Origin: JBEIGE01 sp040382055
GTDB taxonomy: Bacteria > Pseudomonadota > Gammaproteobacteria > Burkholderiales > Burkholderiaceae_C
Direction of reading: 5' to 3'
NCBI GenBank assembly: GCA_040382055.1
Contig: JBEIGE010000036.1
Coordinates: 1 to 22,193 of the forward strand
DNA length: 22,193 bases
The notes beneath the pieces are model-generated. The model did not search any database. It was not told where the DNA came from and saw only the letters and a list, made by a program, of their open reading frames with translations. This document shows positions 1 through 7,460 of this stretch, piece by piece. A program made the position numbers and the translations under genes. Within the stretch, counting starts at the first letter, position 1. Every line of letters starts with the position of its first letter.

Positions 1-22
1 CCTTTAATTTTTTGGAAACAAT

Positions 23-856
23 ATGCTGAACAAAGTCAGAACGACAAGTCTTGAAACGAGCAAGCCTTCTATTTATGAGCCCACGCAAGAAGGTGTCATT
101 TACCCAAGAGTCCCAACGTTTGATAATTTTGAGTCAGAGCGACTGCATCGAAAACAACGATTGGTAGCTGCCTGTCGTGCATTTGCGCTTGAAAAGTTTG
201 ATTACGGATTTGCCGGGCATCTCACCATCCGTGACCCGGAGCATCCGGAGCTCTATTGGACCAATCCCATGTGCGTTCACTTCGCCCAGGTCAAGGTGTC
301 GAACCTGATCCTGGCTGACCACAAAGGTATTGTGGTGAAAGGTCAACATGCCATCAACCGTGCGGGTTTTGTTTTGCATGCGGCAGTACATGAGGCGCAT
401 CCTGACATTATTTCGATGTGTCACGCGCACACGGTTTACGGGACAGCCTTTGCAGCCCTGGGGCGTCCCTTGGAGCCAATCTCGCAGGATGCGGCTGCAT
501 TTTTTGAAGACCATGTGGTTATCAAAGACGAAGCAGGCCAAGTCGCTGTTGAGGAAAAAGCCGGACTTGCGGTTTGTGATTGGTTCACGGGCGTCAAAGC
601 AGCGATTCATCAGAATCATGGTTTGCTGACGGCCAGTCGTCACAGCATTGAAGCGGCAGCGTTCTGGTTTATCGCCCTTGAACGCTGCTGCCGCCAGCAA
701 ATGCTGGTGGAGGCATCGGGCCACAAGCCCGTTTTGGTGCCTCCGGATCGTGCACGTTACAGCCGTGAACACGTAGGTTCGGAATACATAGGCTGGTTGC
801 ACTTCCAGCCCATCTACGAGCATCTGGTGGCAACGCAGCCGGATATGCTGTGCTGA
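23..856 (+). CDS. Class II aldolase/adducin domain protein
   Basis: A 277-residue protein of the class II aldolase/adducin fold, a zinc-dependent family that includes fuculose-phosphate aldolase and several decarboxylase- or dehydratase-like relatives. The zinc histidines are visible as H134 and H136 in CHAHTVYG and H199 in HQNHGLL. The glutamate that acts as the catalytic base in true aldolases, normally four residues before the conserved His (here H119), is replaced by Gly115. Aldol cleavage is therefore doubtful, and the substrate is unknown. Residues 1-40 form an extra N-terminal segment of low complexity. The ATG follows a weak TGGAAA ribosome site. The GntR regulator gene starts 14 bases after the stop, so the two are probably co-transcribed and the regulator may sense a substrate of this enzyme. 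Fold is certain, function is not. Confidence 0.85.
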   Translation: MLNKVRTTSLETSKPSIYEPTQEGVIYPRVPTFDNFESERLHRKQRLVAACRAFALEKFDYGFAGHLTIRDPEHPELYWTNPMCVHFAQVKVSNLILADHKGIVVKGQHAINRAGFVLHAAVHEAHPDIISMCHAHTVYGTAFAALGRPLEPISQDAAAFFEDHVVIKDEAGQVAVEEKAGLAVCDWFTGVKAAIHQNHGLLTASRHSIEAAAFWFIALERCCRQQMLVEASGHKPVLVPPDRARYSREHVGSEYIGWLHFQPIYEHLVATQPDMLC

Positions 857-870
857 ACAAGGTCTGCTAG

Positions 871-1587
871 ATGATCTTGGCCAAGATTCCAAGCCGCACT
901 GATTATGTTGACGAGGTTTACAAAGCCTTGATTGACGCGATCAGCGCTGGACAACTTGCGCCAGGTGAGCGCATCACGCAGGAAGATTTGGCGGAAAAAT
1001 TAAATGTGTCCCGGTCGCCAGTTTTACAGGCCTTACGGCTGCTAAAAAAAGACGGGCTGCTCGAAGAGGCACCTGGTCGAGGTTTGGTTGTTGCCAAACT
1101 CGATCCGCTTCGAATCGGACAGCTTTACCAGGTTCGCGGAGCCCTGGATGCTTTGGCCGCAAGACTGGCAGCAGCCAGTGGCTCAAAGCTATCGATGACG
1201 TTGATTGACCGGGGGCGCGAGGCGGCCGCAGGCGCTGATGTCAATGCCATGATTGAAGCAGATATTGCATTTCACAGTGCAATTTATGAAGCTTCAGGCA
1301 ATTCATACATCATTGAATCGGCTTTGATGCACTGGATCCATTTAAGACGCATCATGGGTGCGGTACTTCAGCAAAGTTCCGGGCGTGCTGGCATATGGGA
1401 CGAACATGCCGCGATTCTCACGGCCATCAACCAGGGTGATGCAGATCTTGCCTCGAAACTTTCAGAGTCACATGCGGATATCGCCAGAGAGGTGCTGCTC
1501 AGAAATTTTGCAGAAACCGATGATATGGCCAGTGCACCAACGACTGGGCCAGCAGGGAACAGTCCAAACCGCCTATTCAAGGCCTAG
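871..1587 (+). CDS. GntR-family regulator, FadR/FCD subfamily
   Basis: A 238-residue cytoplasmic DNA-binding regulator. Residues 10-75 form the winged helix typical of GntR proteins (TQEDLAEKLNVSRSPVLQAL is the helix-turn-helix). Residues 80-210 form an all-helical FCD ligand domain. The usual metal/ligand residues of FCD domains appear as D131 and H135 (DIAFH), H179 (DEH) and H201 (SESH). This points to a metal-assisted carboxylate effector, as in many FadR-type regulators of organic-acid catabolism. It lies 14 bases downstream of the class II aldolase-like gene, with AAGGT at 859-863 as ribosome site, and probably controls that gene. The last 25 residues are rich in A, S, P and G and look disordered. 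The 3' end converges with the small HTH gene, leaving a 5-base gap. Confidence 0.9.
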   Translation: MILAKIPSRTDYVDEVYKALIDAISAGQLAPGERITQEDLAEKLNVSRSPVLQALRLLKKDGLLEEAPGRGLVVAKLDPLRIGQLYQVRGALDALAARLAAASGSKLSMTLIDRGREAAAGADVNAMIEADIAFHSAIYEASGNSYIIESALMHWIHLRRIMGAVLQQSSGRAGIWDEHAAILTAINQGDADLASKLSESHADIAREVLLRNFAETDDMASAPTTGPAGNSPNRLFKA

Positions 1588-1592
1588 GGTGA

Positions 1593-1808
1593 TCACGCCA
1601 GATTTGCGATCGCCACTTCAGCTGGGTTGAAAAAAAGACAGGCACGCTCAAAACGTTGCACCTCATGCATGGGGTACATCACGTCCCCACTGATCTCAAT
1701 GGGACGTGGTCCTACGCCTTGAGCGCGGAAACTGTCGATAGAGGCCACTGGCTTGTTCCAGCGGTGTGCCAACTCGCGTTGAGAAAGAAGTATTTCCATG
1801 GTTTCCAT
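1593..1808 (-). CDS. Small helix-turn-helix DNA-binding protein
   Basis: A 71-residue protein that I read as a single MerR/AlpA-like helix-turn-helix (HTH_17 type). LSQRELAHRW and the following residues form the two helices, then GVGPRPIEISGDVMYPMHEV matches the family pattern of Gly-Pro-Pro, a short beta wing and a 'YP..-V' element before a last helix. The first ATG (1808) has a good ribosome site, AAGGGG at 1815-1820 with a 6-base spacer. A second in-frame ATG is three codons later. It is transcribed divergently from the MFS gene across 102 bases, so it may regulate that transporter or itself; this is inference from position. No phage or integrase gene is nearby, so an excisionase role is less likely. 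The target is unknown. Confidence 0.65.
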   Translation of the reverse strand: METMEILLSQRELAHRWNKPVASIDSFRAQGVGPRPIEISGDVMYPMHEVQRFERACLFFNPAEVAIANLA

Positions 1809-1910
1809 GACTGTCCCCTTGCGTATTGGATGAATTCGTCCGGTTATTGATATTTAATTTATCGGCACTTCTAAGCCAAACCCAAGGGCAGACTGCTAGA
1901 CTGACGTGAC

Positions 1911-3137
1911 ATGACCACCCGTTTATCACCCAAGCGTGAACGCTGGCTGCTGTTCACACTGGCTGGTGTTCAGTTCACCCACATTCTTGATTTCATGATC
2001 ATGATGCCGCTGGGGCCCCAGTTCACCGCCTTGTTCTCCATCACCGATGCACAGTTCGGCTTGCTGGTGTCTGCCTACACACTGGCTGCGGGCGCGTCAG
2101 GCCTGATGGCGGCCACCTATCTGGACAGATTTGATCGCAAGAGACTGCTGCTGGTCTTGTATGTCTTGTTTGGACTGTCTACGCTGGCCTGTGGCTTGGC
2201 ACCAACGTATCCGGCGTTGATGACGGCACGAATTCTGGCGGGTGTTTTTGGGGGTGTGCTGTCGGCGCAATCACAAACCATCGTCGCTGATGTGATTCCC
2301 TTTGAGCGGCGTGGCCGCGCCATGGGCATTGTGATGACCTCTTTTTCTGTATCCACGGTGGCTGGTGTGCCTTTGGGGCTTTTTCTGGCCGCCCATTTCA
2401 ACTGGCACGCCCCGTTTTTTGGTATCGCCGCCCTGGTGGGCTTGTTGACGCTGGGGGCTTTCGTTACGCTGCCGCGGTTGAATGATCACCTGAAACTGGA
2501 GAACCGTCCGTCTGCGTTCGGTGCGATTCGTCAGGTGCTGGCTGACCCCAACCACCTGCGGGCATTTGGCCTCTCAGCTTTGCTGATGTTTTCTGGCTTT
2601 ACGGTGATTCCCTTCATCACGATCTATCTGCAAGCCAACCTGGCCTGGCCGGCTGACCGGGTGCCCTATGTCTATTTGTGCGGCGGTGTTGTGACCCTGA
2701 TGACGGCGCGCTTGGTCGGTGTGCTGACAGACCGCAGGGGCAAGGTGAAAATTTTCCGGGTCATGACCGTGATTGGCTTAGCCCCCTTATTGGCCACCAC
2801 CTTGATGGAAGGCTTTCCGGTTTGGGCTGTATTAGTCGTGACCACGTTATTTTTTGTGTTTGTCAGCGGCCGCATGATCCCTGGCATGGCCATCATCACC
2901 TCAGCCGCCAATCCGCCTTTGAGAGGTACGTTCATGGCGCTGAACTCGTCTGTGCAGTCTGCGAGTATGGGATTGGCGGCATTTGTGAGCGGAATAGTGA
3001 TCAGCCGCGATGCCAATCAGCTGGTTCAGCACTACTGGGTGTCGGCGCTGATTGGATGCGCAGCCAGTCTGTTCTCGCTGTTTTGGGTCGGCAAGCTCAG
3101 GATGCACCAGTCCCAGGTACCCAAGGTTGTTGAATGA
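1911..3137 (+). CDS. MFS transporter (DHA1-type drug/metabolite exporter)
   Basis: A 408-residue integral inner-membrane protein with about twelve hydrophobic segments, the normal size for the major facilitator superfamily. The first segment carries LDFMIMMPLGP, typical of the AraJ/YdhP-like DHA1 branch. The loop after segment 2 has motif A (LDRFDRKR, about residues 71-78), and a second copy-like loop, LTDRRGK, follows segment 8. GVPLGLFLA about residue 160 fits motif C of antiporters, suggesting proton-driven export. The substrate cannot be read from sequence. No strong ribosome site precedes the ATG. It is divergent from the small HTH gene and ends 18 bases before the convergent NUDIX gene. 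Family call is firm, substrate open. Confidence 0.88.
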   Translation: MTTRLSPKRERWLLFTLAGVQFTHILDFMIMMPLGPQFTALFSITDAQFGLLVSAYTLAAGASGLMAATYLDRFDRKRLLLVLYVLFGLSTLACGLAPTYPALMTARILAGVFGGVLSAQSQTIVADVIPFERRGRAMGIVMTSFSVSTVAGVPLGLFLAAHFNWHAPFFGIAALVGLLTLGAFVTLPRLNDHLKLENRPSAFGAIRQVLADPNHLRAFGLSALLMFSGFTVIPFITIYLQANLAWPADRVPYVYLCGGVVTLMTARLVGVLTDRRGKVKIFRVMTVIGLAPLLATTLMEGFPVWAVLVVTTLFFVFVSGRMIPGMAIITSAANPPLRGTFMALNSSVQSASMGLAAFVSGIVISRDANQLVQHYWVSALIGCAASLFSLFWVGKLRMHQSQVPKVVE

Positions 3138-3155
3138 GCTGACCCGCTGGCCTGC

Positions 3156-3701
3156 TCACAAGATGTCAAGGTTGTGAACTTGGAAATTACCTTTGCGGCG
3201 ATCCGAAAAAAACAGTTCGAGGGTTTCTTTGACCGTTCTGAACGCAATTTCATCCCAGGGTATTTCGTTTTCTGAAAAAAGCTGGGCCTCAATCGTCTCG
3301 AAACCGGGGTTGAACTGGTCACTGAGCAGTTTGGCCCGGTAAAACAGGTGAACCTGCCCGACCCGGGCCACGCTGATCACCGTAAAAAGCCCTTCCATTT
3401 CAATCTGGGCACCTGCTTCTTCATCGGTCTCACGTGCTGCACCTTGAGCGGTTGTTTCACCTAGCTCGAGAAAACCAGCTGGCAGAGTCCATTTGCCCCA
3501 GCGCGGCTCGATATTGCGTTTGCACAGAAGCACTTTGTCGCCGAAATAGGGCATGGTACCCACCACATTGAGCGGGTTTTCATAATGCACGGTGGCACAG
3601 GTCGTGCAAATCGCCCGCTGTTTGGTGTCTCCATCGTCCGGCAAGCGGTAAGTGACCGTTGAGCCGCAGTTTTTGCAGTGTTTGATGGGACTTCTGATCA
3701 T
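3156..3701 (-). CDS. NUDIX hydrolase with N-terminal zinc ribbon
   Basis: A 181-residue cytoplasmic enzyme. Residues 1-40 hold a zinc ribbon with two CxxC pairs (C9/C12 and C32/C35). Residues 45-150 form the NUDIX fold. The complete Nudix box runs from G76 to about residue 98, with E82 and the R90-E91-x-x-E94-E95-x-G97 core that binds Mg2+ for pyrophosphate hydrolysis. This layout is common in bacterial ADP-ribose pyrophosphatase-like and NudC-like proteins; the true substrate (ADP-ribose, NAD(H), FAD or another dinucleotide) cannot be decided. It is preceded by the terminator of the TRAP/gentisate operon, so it is probably transcribed separately. Confidence 0.9.
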   Translation of the reverse strand: MIRSPIKHCKNCGSTVTYRLPDDGDTKQRAICTTCATVHYENPLNVVGTMPYFGDKVLLCKRNIEPRWGKWTLPAGFLELGETTAQGAARETDEEAGAQIEMEGLFTVISVARVGQVHLFYRAKLLSDQFNPGFETIEAQLFSENEIPWDEIAFRTVKETLELFFSDRRKGNFQVHNLDIL

Positions 3702-3754
3702 TCGTGAAGTTTAGGGCCTGTTCGGACGATTTTCACCCGATAGGTCAGGCCAAG

Positions 3755-3784
3755 AAAAAAAGGACCCCGCGATGGAGTCCTTTT
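3755..3784 (-). terminator. Intrinsic terminator of the gentisate/TRAP operon
   Basis: On the minus strand a stem AAAAGGAC/GTCC with a further GG/CC step closes a 5-base loop and is followed directly by a run of seven T. Arms on the plus strand are GGAC at 3762-3765 with CC at 3767-3768, and GG at 3774-3775 with GTCC at 3777-3780. It lies just after dctP and before the NUDIX gene, the expected place for the end of the operon. Confidence 0.8.
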
Positions 3785-3814
3785 CAAATCAGCCGAGCAG
3801 CGTTCAGAAGCTGT

Positions 3815-4861
3815 TTAGCCCCGTCCGTGCTTGGCAATCAGGGCTTTGGCACCCTCCAGCAACTTTTTGCCATCAAAGCCGCGCTTGTTCATGTCGGCGA
3901 CCCATTCATCGTCTACCTGGCTGGAGAGTTTGACAAACTCCTGGGTGTCTGCAGCTGTGAAGGTGTAGAGGGTGTTGTTGCGATCCGTGGCCGACTTGCG
4001 ACCCGGTACATCGTTGGATTGTTGTGTTTTTCCAAGCATGCCCGACACAGCGAGACCGGAGTTGGCGTCTATGACTTTTTTCAGATCCGGTGGCAGTGAA
4101 TCGTATTTGGCCTTGTTCATGGCCATTACGAAGGTGGTGGTGTAAAGGGCCGGGCTGTTGGCCGGAAACTCGCTGTGGAACTTGGTCAGCTCATTGACCT
4201 TGACGGAAGGTACCACTTCCCAGGGAACGGCTACAGCATCAATGGTTCCTTTGGACAAGGCATCGGGAATTTGCGGTAGCGGCATGCCCACCGGGGTTGC
4301 GCCGACCGATTGCAGCATCTTGGTGACCTGGCGTGTCGGGCCGCGAACTTTCATGCCTTTGAGGTCGGCAGCGGTCTTGATTTGTTTGTCCTTGGAGTGG
4401 AACATGCCGGGTCCGTGGACGTGCAGTGCAAGAACGTGGGTTTCCTTGAATTCGTCTGGCGCAAAGGTTTGCACATACTCCCAATAGGCCTTGGAGGTGG
4501 CCTCGGCATTGTTCAGCATGAAAGGGAGCTCGAACACCTCAATGCGCGGAAACCGGCCAGCGGTATTGCCCGGCAAGGTCCAGACCACATCGACCACACC
4601 GTCTTTGACCTGGTCGTAGAGCTGAACGGGGGTGCCACCCAACTGCATGGCGGGATAGCCTTCAAATTTGATGCGGCCGCCAGAATCTTTCTCCACTTTT
4701 TCCATCCACGGTTTGTGCATGCTGAGCCAGACTGCAGACATGGGGGACATGAAGGTGTGAAACTTCAGGGTAACAGCCTGCTGTGCGAAACCGCTGAGCG
4801 CGGGAGTTCCCAGTGCAGCAGCAGCTGCGGTGGTTTTGAGTAGCGTTCGGCGCTTGATCAT
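3815..4861 (-). CDS. dctP: TRAP transporter substrate-binding protein (DctP family)
   Basis: A 348-residue periplasmic solute receptor of a TRAP transporter. The N-terminus MIKRRTLLKT, followed by an alanine-rich segment and GFAQ, is a signal peptide with a twin-arginine pair (R4, R5), so Tat export of the folded protein is plausible. Mature protein starts near residue 27. The DctP signature is in residues 165-215: DLKGMKVRGPTR with R173, the arginine that binds the substrate carboxylate in characterised family members, then GATPVGMPLPQIPDALSKG. It follows dctQ and dctM in the gentisate operon, so an aromatic or related carboxylate such as gentisate, salicylate or 3-hydroxybenzoate is the likely ligand (inference). 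A small hairpin separates it from dctM. Confidence 0.93.
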   Translation of the reverse strand: MIKRRTLLKTTAAAAALGTPALSGFAQQAVTLKFHTFMSPMSAVWLSMHKPWMEKVEKDSGGRIKFEGYPAMQLGGTPVQLYDQVKDGVVDVVWTLPGNTAGRFPRIEVFELPFMLNNAEATSKAYWEYVQTFAPDEFKETHVLALHVHGPGMFHSKDKQIKTAADLKGMKVRGPTRQVTKMLQSVGATPVGMPLPQIPDALSKGTIDAVAVPWEVVPSVKVNELTKFHSEFPANSPALYTTTFVMAMNKAKYDSLPPDLKKVIDANSGLAVSGMLGKTQQSNDVPGRKSATDRNNTLYTFTAADTQEFVKLSSQVDDEWVADMNKRGFDGKKLLEGAKALIAKHGRG

Positions 4862-4921
4862 GGCAATCTCCGGAGTTTGTATATCAGTGAAAAGGAAGAA
4901 AGATAGCGTAAAAAGATCAGC

Positions 4922-4945
4922 CTCAGAGGTGGTGCTTACCCTGAG
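4922..4945 (-). other. Intercistronic hairpin between dctM and dctP
   Basis: A CTCAG-GG / CC-CTGAG stem with one bulged base begins immediately after the dctM stop codon. On the minus strand five T follow about seven bases later, so it is at most a weak terminator. It could limit read-through or protect mRNA ends so that the binding protein and membrane subunits are made in different amounts. Function is inference. Confidence 0.4.
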
Positions 4946-6265
4946 TCAGCCGACATACTTGACCAGCCAGAGGGAAATCCCCGGGAAAAATAGCAGCAGT
5001 AAAGTCCGGATGACATCGCTGATCAGAAAGGGCATGACGCCCATGTAGCTTTCGGAAATCGGTACATCCTTGGCCATGCCATTGACCACGTAGACATTGA
5101 GACCCACGGGCGGTGCCAGCAGACCAAAGCCCACGGTCATGAGTACCATCAAACCAAACCAGATGGCTACGGACTCACGGGGCAGGCCGAAGTCCAGCCC
5201 GATGACCATGGGGAAAAAGATGGGTATGGTGAGCAAAATCATGGACAACTCATCCATGACGGCACCGAGCACCACATAAAACAGCAGGATGGTGGAGACC
5301 ACGACCAGTGGCGGCAGCCCCCAACCGGAGACCAGACCGGCCAACTGGTTGGGTACCTGGGTCAAGGCCAGTGCAGAGTTCATCAGGTCAGCCCCGATGA
5401 AGATCATGAAGATCATGGCCGAACCTTCTGCGGTGGCGTAAAAACAATACTTCAGCTTGGCCAGCGTCAGTTCACGTTTGAGAAGGGCAGCTACAAAAGT
5501 GCAAGCGGCTCCCACTGCGGCCCCTTCGGTTGGCGTGAATATTCCGCCGTAGATACCACCAAAAACTATCATGAAAATGATTGCAATCGGTCCAATGCCC
5601 GAGAGTGTCTTGAGGGTTATTTTCTCGTTGACCAGGTTTTTCTCCGGGGCATGACCCGGAACCAGACGCACATAAACCGCAATGGCAATCATGTAGCCAA
5701 CCATGGCAATCAGACCCGGAATCATGGCTGCGGCGAACAGCTTGGCAATATTTTGCTCCGCCAAAATCGCGTAGATCACCAGCGGGACGGATGGGGGAAT
5801 CAAAATGCCCAGGGTACCCCCAGCTGCCAGGGTACCTGTAGAGAGCCGGCCGGAATACCCGTGACGCTTCATCTCAGGCAGGGCTACCGAGGTAATGGTG
5901 GCTGCAGTGGCGACCGAGGAGCCGCAGATGGCACCAAAGGCCGCGCTGGCCAGGACCGACGCCATGGCCAACCCGCCACGAAAGCGCGACATGATGGAAC
6001 TTGCAAAGCCGAACAGGGCTTTGGAAATGCCCCCCTGGGTGGCAAAGTGACCCATGAGGATGAACAGGGGGATCACCGACAGGTCGTAGCTGGCGAAGCG
6101 CGCAAAGGCCTGGGTGTTGAGAAAGTTGGCCAGCGGCATCCAGCCCGCCTGGGCGACATAGCCTACGCAACCCGCAACAAACATGCATACGGCAATCGGA
6201 ATGCGTATGGCCATCAGCACCAGCATGATGCCGAAAATCATCAAAGCCAGTGCAACCGGGCTCAT
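4946..6265 (-). CDS. dctM: TRAP transporter large permease subunit (DctM family)
   Basis: A 439-residue inner-membrane protein with about twelve to thirteen hydrophobic segments, the usual size for DctM, which forms the sodium-coupled transport channel of TRAP systems. The family signature AAGGTLGILIPPS is present near residue 150, and a second related block (FGLLAPPVGLNVYVVNG) lies near residue 390. I start it at the ATG of MSPVALALMIFG because that codon overlaps the dctQ stop in an ATGA arrangement. A longer reading from 6361 adds 32 hydrophilic residues that lie inside dctQ and have no family counterpart. Stop/start overlap implies translational coupling to DctQ, its partner in the membrane complex. 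Confidence 0.93.
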   Translation of the reverse strand: MSPVALALMIFGIMLVLMAIRIPIAVCMFVAGCVGYVAQAGWMPLANFLNTQAFARFASYDLSVIPLFILMGHFATQGGISKALFGFASSIMSRFRGGLAMASVLASAAFGAICGSSVATAATITSVALPEMKRHGYSGRLSTGTLAAGGTLGILIPPSVPLVIYAILAEQNIAKLFAAAMIPGLIAMVGYMIAIAVYVRLVPGHAPEKNLVNEKITLKTLSGIGPIAIIFMIVFGGIYGGIFTPTEGAAVGAACTFVAALLKRELTLAKLKYCFYATAEGSAMIFMIFIGADLMNSALALTQVPNQLAGLVSGWGLPPLVVVSTILLFYVVLGAVMDELSMILLTIPIFFPMVIGLDFGLPRESVAIWFGLMVLMTVGFGLLAPPVGLNVYVVNGMAKDVPISESYMGVMPFLISDVIRTLLLLFFPGISLWLVKYVG

Positions 6266-6738
6266 GCGCGCTCCTGCGCAGAAAAACCGCAGGCGGCCTG
6301 CCAAAGCCCTATCAGTGCGGTCAGTGCCAGCGGTGGAACCATACACACATACACCAGCCATTCAGGAAAATTCAACATCATCGTTCCAGACTGGTTGCCG
6401 TAAGCGTTCAGGCCACCCAGTGTGGTGCGCCAAGTCAGTAGCGCCATGCACAGGCTCAGCACAAGTGCACCCAGCCGGTCCATCAGTTCGGTCGCACCCG
6501 GACTGGCTTTGGCGGTGAAAAAATCCACGATGATGTTGCCACGCTTGAGCTGGCACCAGGGCATAAATAGCGCAATGGCCGCACCGACTGCAACGCCCGT
6601 GAGCTCAAAATCCCCCACCAGTGTCTGGCCAGTGGTGTTTCGGCCGATCACGCTCAGACAGGTCATGAGCGTGATCAGTGTGAGCAAAACGCCGGCCAGG
6701 ATGGCGCAAATCTTGGCGAGGATTTCTATGGCTTTCAT
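6262..6738 (-). CDS. dctQ: TRAP transporter small permease subunit (DctQ family)
   Basis: A 158-residue inner-membrane protein with four hydrophobic segments (about residues 10-32, 43-62, 86-105 and 123-146), the expected topology of DctQ. The segment after helix 2 contains LKRGNIIVDFF, a recognisable DctQ motif. It pairs with DctM in the membrane. I use the ATG at 6738; a TTG two codons upstream is also in frame, and neither has a clear ribosome site. Translation may depend on coupling to the fumarylpyruvate hydrolase gene, which ends 26 bases upstream. Confidence 0.88.
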   Translation of the reverse strand: MKAIEILAKICAILAGVLLTLITLMTCLSVIGRNTTGQTLVGDFELTGVAVGAAIALFMPWCQLKRGNIIVDFFTAKASPGATELMDRLGALVLSLCMALLTWRTTLGGLNAYGNQSGTMMLNFPEWLVYVCMVPPLALTALIGLWQAACGFSAQERA

Positions 6739-6764
6739 GGTCAACAGCAGTTACTGAAAAACAC

Positions 6765-7460
6765 CTAAACCACTTTGAGGCTGATGGACTCCAGGCCCGC
6801 CACGCCGCCGTAGAGCGTGTCGCCCGCCACCACGGCAGCCACACCCTCGGGTGTACCGCTGTAAATCAGATCGCCGGGCTGCAGCTCCCAGGCGGTGGTC
6901 AGATGTTCGATGATTTCACCGATGTTCCAGATGAGCTTGGACACATTGCTGCGTTGGCGCTCCTTGCCATTGACCTGGACGAAGATTTCGGCGTTTTCCA
7001 CATCGCCAGCCTGGGCTGCCGGGGTGATAGCTCCCATGGGGGAGGAATGGTCGAAAGCTTTGCCAATGCACCAGGGACGGCCCTGCTTTTTCATATCGCC
7101 CTGCAGGTCACGTCGTGTCATGTCCAAGCCCACGCCATAACCGTAGATGTGTTTTTTTGCGTCTTGGGCCTTGATGTTTTTACCGCCTGTGCCTATGGCG
7201 ACCACCAGCTCGATTTCATGCTGGAAATCCTTGGTCAGGGAAGGGTAGGGCAGGGTGGCGGTTTCACCGGCATTGACCACAACCGTGGTGTTGTTGGGTT
7301 TGATGAAAAAGAAAGGTGGTTCGCGCCCGGTAAACCCCATTTCCTTGGCGTGCTCCACGTAGTTGCGGCCAACACAATAAATCCGGTTTACCGGAAAACG
7401 GTCCTTGCTGCCGACAACCGGGACAGATACAACCGGGGGTTGAGCAATAACAAAACTCAT
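6765..7460 (-). CDS. nagK: Fumarylpyruvate hydrolase (FAH family)
   Basis: A 231-residue cytoplasmic enzyme of the fumarylacetoacetate hydrolase family. It has the signature YCVGRNYVEHAKEMG with the likely catalytic H37, and the divalent-metal ligands E82 and E84 (HEIEL) and D113 (GLDMTRRD). In the glutathione-dependent gentisate pathway the NagK type splits fumarylpyruvate into fumarate and pyruvate. That assignment follows from the gentisate dioxygenase next to it and the nagL isomerase nearby; by itself the sequence could also be another FAH-superfamily hydrolase. The start codon overlaps the dioxygenase stop in ATGA, and AGAAAGG provides a good ribosome site, so it is translationally coupled. 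Confidence 0.9.
   Translation of the reverse strand: MSFVIAQPPVVSVPVVGSKDRFPVNRIYCVGRNYVEHAKEMGFTGREPPFFFIKPNNTTVVVNAGETATLPYPSLTKDFQHEIELVVAIGTGGKNIKAQDAKKHIYGYGVGLDMTRRDLQGDMKKQGRPWCIGKAFDHSSPMGAITPAAQAGDVENAEIFVQVNGKERQRSNVSKLIWNIGEIIEHLTTAWELQPGDLIYSGTPEGVAAVVAGDTLYGGVAGLESISLKVV

Noticed and set aside
134..892. Long open frame antisense to the class II aldolase gene (252 codons)
   Set aside because: No recognisable domain and no ribosome site; the plus-strand protein has clear family motifs.
6266..6361. Longer DctM start inside dctQ
   Set aside because: The added 32 residues are hydrophilic and unlike the family; the ATGA overlap at 6262-6265 gives a normal DctM start.
5651..6403. Long open frame on the plus strand opposite dctM/dctQ (250 codons)
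   Set aside because: Its translation is rich in H, N, Q, R and G with no domain pattern; it is the antisense shadow of the membrane-protein genes.
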